Source: Odontesthes bonariensis (taxonomy: Eukaryota > Chordata > Actinopteri > Atheriniformes > Atherinopsidae). Taken from it: DNA of 64,000 bases. The position numbers and the translations under genes are program-made. The stretch is taken from assembly GCF_027942865.1 (NCBI RefSeq), contig NC_134510.1, positions 7,598,001 to 7,662,000 of the forward strand, in the 5' to 3' direction. Shown here one piece after another: positions 56,553 through 64,000 of this stretch. A model generated the notes under the pieces. That model did not search any database. It was not told where the DNA came from and was given only the letters and a program-made list of their open reading frames with translations. Numbering within the stretch: the first letter of the stretch is position 1; each line of letters starts with the position of its first letter.

Positions 56553-56553
<1 letters not shown>

Positions 56554-56601
<48 letters not shown>
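56554..56601. repeat. (CA)n microsatellite
   Basis: About 24 CA units immediately before a LINE 3' fragment. Confidence 0.97.
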
Positions 56602-56603
<2 letters not shown>

Positions 56604-56945
56604 TGGATCCAAGGACTCAGGTCAGCTGGTCCAGTCCAGACTAAACATGGAGAAGCAACATTTAGCTGTTATGCTGCAAACAAGTGGAGATTAAACTTTC
56701 ACCAAATTTATTAAATCCAGGTTAAAAACATTTCTTTTCTCATGTGTCTATGCATGAAATCTAAACGATACATTTAAACTTATCTAGACTGTTGCTTGTT
56801 TTTAATCATTTTAATTTAATTACACTATTTCTTTCTCTTTTATTTATTTTTAATGCTTCTTCCACTCCCTGCTGCAATGCTTTTATTTTATGTAAAGCAC
56901 TTTGAATAGTTTTGTACATGAAAGGTGCTGTACAAATAAACTTGA
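56601..56945 (+). mobile_element. LINE 3' fragment, plus strand
   Basis: TTGGATCCAAGGACTCAGGTC through GACTAAACATGGAGAAGCAAC to a TTTTGTACATGAAAGGTGCTGTACAAATAAACTTGAC end. It is the same family as the minus-strand LINE at 4392-5075, whose matching part is the reverse complement around 4600-4865. Confidence 0.8.
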
Positions 56946-57411
56946 CAACAGGCGCACACACACACGCGCGCGCACACAGCTGTACTTAGAAGCCCAGCAG
57001 ACAGCATCAAAGTGAAAACTCTCAAACTGCCTCCGCGCGTGCACAGCCTCACACGGAGGTGGCGCATTGAACCGTCCTGAACATCACGGGCACCCACCGA
57101 GAGTCAGCGGAGCTGAGTGGGTGTCAGCCGGGGCAGAACCCGGCCGACGGTCCCTGCAGCCACCAACAGAACCCCAGCAGGAGCAGTTAGTAACCCTCAG
57201 ACTGACGGGTTCGCAGGTTTCCTTCACTTATTCACCCCCCCGGAGCACCTTCTGTCGCTCTGTACAGATGAGCGTTGAGCTCTAACAACACGGGACCTGC
57301 CAAGGTGCAGGTGAGGGTTCTTACGTCTGCCTGCCGGACACAGGTGAATACCATAGTTTTCACTCCTCGTGCCTCTGCTGTAGGAACCAAATATAAAGAG
57401 ACAGGTGTTAC

Positions 57412-57510
57412 CTTTTTGAGTGACGCAGCAACCACGAAACCACAGCCCGCTCTCGTCTGTCTTCTCCCAGCCGTGTAGGTTCACGTAACCGTCCCTATGT
57501 GGTATAACTG
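57412..57510 (-). promoter_or_regulatory. ppox: Probable ppox promoter and non-coding first exon
   Basis: On the minus strand a donor AAAAAG|GTAACA lies at 57412/57411, downstream of a GC-richer stretch and of the CTCF-like repeat at 57585-57511. The ATG exon starts with an acceptor (TTTGCAG) at 54275, so a leader exon is required. This is the best candidate seen, but the exact start is unknown. Confidence 0.4.
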
Positions 57511-57585
57511 CGCTTCTTCTTCTTCTGTTTGTAAATGGGTTACAAAGCAGGTTAATGGAGCATTTACCGCCACCCGCTGGACTGG
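57511..57585 (-). repeat. Second copy of the CTCF-like promoter repeat
   Basis: On the minus strand: CCAGCGGGTGGCGG (57580-57567), a central part ending GTAACCCATTTAC, then an AGAAGAAGAAGAAG tail. It is the same layout as 29376-29452. The core has one departure from the CTCF consensus (G for A at position 6). Confidence 0.6.
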
Positions 57586-57819
57586 AGGGCTGACTACAGA
57601 CAAGCTAACGGTATTTCACACGCTCTGTTCTGGGGTGTGTAACTGCTGCTACCTTCTGGTTCTGTTCACTCTCACACATATTTCTGAGTAGCAGTTATTG
57701 CAGTTGTGTCCTGCCATGTTGTTTCAATCTGATTCTTGATGACCGACTTAGCCTCCGCTTTACCCAGTACAATCTGATGTCCAGCTTTTGGTGCTTTGAA
57801 TGATTGTTTTTCAAAAATA

Positions 57820-58377
57820 GCTTCAACTCCATGTCAGAAAAATGTGGGAAGCTGTGTGAAATGTAAATAAAAACAGATTGAAATGATCAACAAATCTCAT
57901 AAACCAGTATATATCATTTTTGACAACAGGACATAGAAAAACATACAAAAGCAATGTTGAAAATGACACCTTTTACGTATTTTTCATGAAAAATATTAGA
58001 TATTTTTGAAAAATGATGGCAGCCACACATCTTAAAGCAGCTGGGACTGGTCCATGTTTCCCACTGTGTAGCAGTAAACATCTGGAACCGAGGAGTCCAG
58101 CTGCTGGACCTTTGGGAGATGTGGTTTAACATTGTCCTGCTGGAATCTGCCCGCTGACAGCTGATACCAAGCTGCTCGGTCCCGCTCCTCTTTAGTCTTT
58201 TCCTTCCTTTTTTTTGTTGCCCCATACCAACTTTTTGAAATCAAAGATGGGCTAATATTTTTCATGAAATAGACAAATTTCTTTTACTTTCAAGTTGATG
58301 ACATCTGTTAATCGTTGCATTGTGTAACTTATTTACATTTTACACAGTGTCCCAACTATTTTGGAACTGGGGGTGTA
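57820..58377. mobile_element. Non-autonomous DNA transposon with inverted ends
   Basis: The left end (AATGTGGGAAGCTGTGTGAAATGTAAATAA) and the reverse complement of the right end (TAGTTGGGACACTGTGTAAAATGTAAATAA) agree over about 25 of 30 bases, and the outer end reads CCAAAATAGT...CCCAGTTCC. Minus-strand pieces such as QQDNVKPHLPKVQQLDSSV (about 58140-58085) may be transposase remains. Superfamily is not certain. Confidence 0.65.
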
Positions 58378-58399
58378 TATGCTGGCTTGTGACGAATGG

Positions 58400-60235
58400 G
58401 TGGCCTGTCCAGGCTGTGCCCACCTCTCACCCGGTGACACCCGGGTCATCACCCGGACCTCTCACAGGTTGAAGCAAGTATGGAAAGCGGATGAATGTAT
58501 CATCAGGAGAGTCCATTGCTACCAAAAGCACGTCACCGTTACCAAAACGAGTATATGCTTATAGAGAATGTCCCTTTATGATTTATATGATTCAATTGAA
58601 AGTTGAACAACCAGGTTAGCGTGATTAGGAATTAATTAGAAAGTGTGACTGTACACCAACATCAAACACTGCGTACACATCTTCAGTTGAAGGCTTTCCT
58701 TCTTCTTATAACTTTAATCACTGTCCTGTGTGTTCGAGTCCACCAGCAGTGCCTACATCATCTGGAGGCCATCCATCTGTATTCTTGTCAAAGACAACAG
58801 TAACATTTCTACCCTACGTCCCCGCAGTAAGTCGGCAGGGGGGACTTGATGATAACATTGGGATTATTTTTAGCGGCTTAAATGCTTATCAGAATAAACT
58901 GGAAGTAACTTCTGTCTCCAACTAAATAAACTTTTTCACCATCTCTTATCTGAAAATGGTGACACCTGCTGGCTGATTTTGGCCTCTTGTCATTACATCT
59001 CAGATATTTGTAGGACTCCAGTGGAAAATGGACGTTTTTTGAAAGCATAAAAAGAAAACCCTGGCATTTATAAAATGGACAGAAAGAAACAAATAGATAA
59101 GTGGTATATGTACAACTTCAAACTTGACTGTGGGACTGAATTCATATCAAACACCTGGCATCAACAGCTGATTCAACAGAAAAATTCAGTTTCTGCAGAA
59201 AGAACAAATTCTAAATTTCACCATTATCATCATGTTAAACTGTCAGGTTAAACCTCAGTGTTGACGATATCATATTTGTGTTTGTTTTCCATCGGGAAGA
59301 GCTTCTTTAACATCAATAAATGTGCAATGACTGGTATCATGATGGGAAACTTTCACCTGATCTTAAAACCGACAGCCTGACATGTTGGTTCAACCAGAGC
59401 TGCTAAACAACTTTTACCCCCCCACAGTTGTAATAAGGAAAAAAAGGCACACATCTGAGTGAAGGTGATCAGTCAGACAGAAGGGTTTAATCAGCTCCCT
59501 GTAGGTACCGAGCTGACGTTCTGTCTGTAGGAAGGTCAGCATTTGCAGCCTCGATCAAAGATGGTGACTTTTGTTTCCACGTGTTTGGAGGTCTTCAGCA
59601 TTGTTTCACATTGTATTGGAAGTATCAAGCACCTTCTTGCCAAGTTATGCATCATGTTGATGAAAGAAGATCTACTACGAAATAAAGCAGCCGTTTGCCA
59701 TCAGTGCCTCCTGATGAGGAACATGACTGCATCTGCTTTCACTCCGTCAGTCTGAGATCAGGGGGTTTGGACCTGTGCTGCTGGGCTCTTTGAGCTCTAA
59801 AATACTCTGAGGTCACCTCAGTGTTGAAAGATGCATCAAAACAGATTCAAATTGACGGGGACCAATCACAATGAAGACTGCAGTGAAGGTGTTAGATCAC
59901 AGCTCAGTATGAAGGGAAATTCTTTCCATTTTGAGAGACTTTTAGCTCCTTTTCATTCAGTTCCTCAGACTTCAGCAGATACACCGAATTCCCTTTCGCC
60001 TCCATCTTCACTCAGCCATCTGCCTGAAACAGAGTCTTTCTTCTTTATTAAGCATTCACTCTTTGCAGGGCCTTTTGAGTGCTAGAGTATGACCTGCAGC
60101 TCCTACAGGAGGTAGGTGGGCTCGGAAAGCGAGAATTCCTTGGATGAGCTTCATCCTGCAGGAGATGGTGTGGCATATTAGTAGGAAGAAAGGCAGAGAA
60201 TGATCTTTGTTTGACTTTGGTGTGCAAAAGTATAC
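58400..60235. other. Intergenic between ppox and dyrk1b
   Basis: No supported exon or clear transposon. Some of the right part may be dyrk1b 3' UTR. The frames at 59543-60085 have no recognised domain. Confidence 0.5.
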
Positions 60236-60237
60236 TC

Positions 60238-61067
60238 TTTATTCTTATTATATATCCAACTTTATTTTGCCCCAACCCTTCCCCTCCACCCAGCCCCCAC
60301 AACCAGTGGCATTCCCATGTCACCAGTTACTGTCACTGTTACAATAGCCAATCAGAGCTCACCTGCAGAAAGAAGGCAACCAAACAAAGAAGAGCAGAAA
60401 AAAAATGTTACTTTCAGTTTGTTTTTCTTGTTAAATAGTAATAAATACATTGAGATGCAGTGGTTCTTACTTTATCCTTTTCTCTTAAGCACAAGGGTTA
60501 AAAAGTTTTTCATTTCTGTTTCTATTTGTTTTTATTTCTTTATTGATCTGTGTTGGATCTTTAGCAGCAATCCGGACCAGTTGTCGTGGTGATTAGCAGC
60601 ACAGAGAGGAGGAGCTGTCTGGAGGAGAAACACAACAGGAGAAGAAGGAGAAAATGAAGAGAGCGTGGAGAGAGGAAGAATGAGGAAGAGGAGGAGATCC
60701 ATTTGAATGTCAGCAAGGCATCATCATCATCATCGTCGTCGTGGTCGTGGTCATCATAACTGTCCTGTCACCTCCTCTTGCTCTCAGTCCCGGCCCAGCA
60801 GAGAGCCACAGAGGGTCCCGCTTACACAAACAGCGAGTCCTCAGTCACATGTTGGCGTTTCCTCGCTGTCGAACTTCTTCTGTCCCGATGCAGCATGCAC
60901 ACACACTCACACATCACATGATCTACCTGTGTGTACTGACTTTGAATCCATGTGTGTTAAACTGGACAGTAGAAACTCAGGAGCTGATGGGCTGGTCAGC
61001 AGACACAGAACATCCCAGGTGAGGGGAACCAAAGCCTGACCATTTACAGATGTGCTGTGGCTGCTGT

Positions 61068-61099
<32 letters not shown>

Positions 61100-61100
61100 G

Positions 61101-61132
<32 letters not shown>

Positions 61133-61604
61133 CTAAGACTGCTGATCTCCAGGGGATAAATATATATGACTAAACTAATGGTGAACACCAATATGTGCTC
61201 CTTTTCCACATACAGCCACAGTATGAGTTAAACATTTAAACATGGCCCCTCTCTCTCTCACATCTCTTCATCCTCCTCTTCCTCTCCACACATAAACAAT
61301 AAAACAGAACACACAACTCCTCAAACCCGAGAAAAATCAAACAATATTAATCAACAATATTAATAAAAACAAACTTGTCAATCACTCCTTTCCAATAACA
61401 GCTGCAACAACGACCACAAACTAAAACAGGATAAAAGGAAAGTTTTCCCAGCATCCTCCTCCTTCTTCCTCCTCCTCTCATGCAGAACAAACTGTCTCCT
61501 CCAGCACAAAATTCACCTCTTTGTCTCTGAACTCTGGCTGTATGTGGTTCATTGTAGTCGTTGTAGTTAAAATTGTATGGCTTTAGGGCATGGTTCAGGT
61601 TTTA
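60238..61604 (-). other. dyrk1b: Probable dyrk1b 3' UTR
   Basis: Minus-strand AATAAA hexamers occur at about 60243-60238 and 60543-60538, 1.1-1.4 kb past the dyrk1b stop codon. The region includes an ATG/GAC triplet tract (60720-60757) and the AC/AT/GT palindrome at 61067-61132. Extent is inferred only from the polyA signals. Confidence 0.4.
61067..61132. repeat. (AC)n(AT)n(GT)n palindrome
   Basis: About 13 CA units, a TATATGTATATATATATATA centre and about 8 GT units. The whole is nearly self-complementary and can form a hairpin or cruciform. Confidence 0.95.

Positions 61605-64000
<2,396 letters not shown>

Overview
The window is chromosomal DNA from a ray-finned (teleost) fish, probably a spiny-rayed species. 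Coding sequence lies in short exons with GT/AG introns. The non-coding part is packed with fish-type Tc1, hAT, Harbinger-like and TTAA-site DNA transposons, L2/Rex1-like LINE 3' ends, a tRNA-derived SINE and long CA/TG microsatellites. No prokaryotic operon, CRISPR array or plasmid feature is present.

Five protein genes were assembled by following reading frame and splice phase. (1) aldh2, + strand: only the last three coding exons (687-844, 3925-4039, 7252-7284). (2) A ZP3-type zona pellucida gene, - strand, eight exons from 25123 to 13765; the joined frame is 2,460 bp (819 aa), with an exceptional 446-residue C-terminal tail in one exon. (3) rbm42, + strand, eleven coding exons from 30045 to 41222 (404 aa). 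(4) ppox, - strand, twelve coding exons from 54267 to 43699 (476 aa). (5) dyrk1b, - strand, the last three coding exons (63100-61605); the kinase core lies beyond the right edge. The genes do not form one pathway: mitochondrial aldehyde oxidation, egg coat, RNA binding, heme synthesis and a protein kinase.

Layout. 1-7.7 kb: 3' end of aldh2, with introns full of transposons, including a Tc1 copy that holds a hAT-like insert and a solo LTR. 7.7-13.7 kb: intergenic, with a LINE interrupted by another LINE and a Tc1 fossil. 13.7-25.1 kb: the zp3-like gene, whose introns hold a 20-bp minisatellite, a hAT-like remnant, a LINE, a large fold-back TTAA element and a half copy of it. 25-29.4 kb: intergenic, with two TTAA elements sharing one target site. 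29.4-41.4 kb: rbm42. 41.4-43.7 kb: quiet intergenic DNA. 43.7-57.5 kb: ppox, with a 26-copy VNTR, a Tc1 copy and a nested Tc1/TTAA pair. 57.5-61.6 kb: intergenic DNA and probable dyrk1b 3' UTR. 61.6-64 kb: dyrk1b.

Points most worth a second look: the long tail of the ZP3-like protein; the fold-back element inside its intron; a dispersed repeat carrying a CTCF-like motif just upstream of the probable first exons of both rbm42 and ppox, in the same orientation to transcription; complementary TG and CA tracts flanking an RRM exon of rbm42; and several nested transposons with intact target-site duplications. No clearly new multi-gene system was found.
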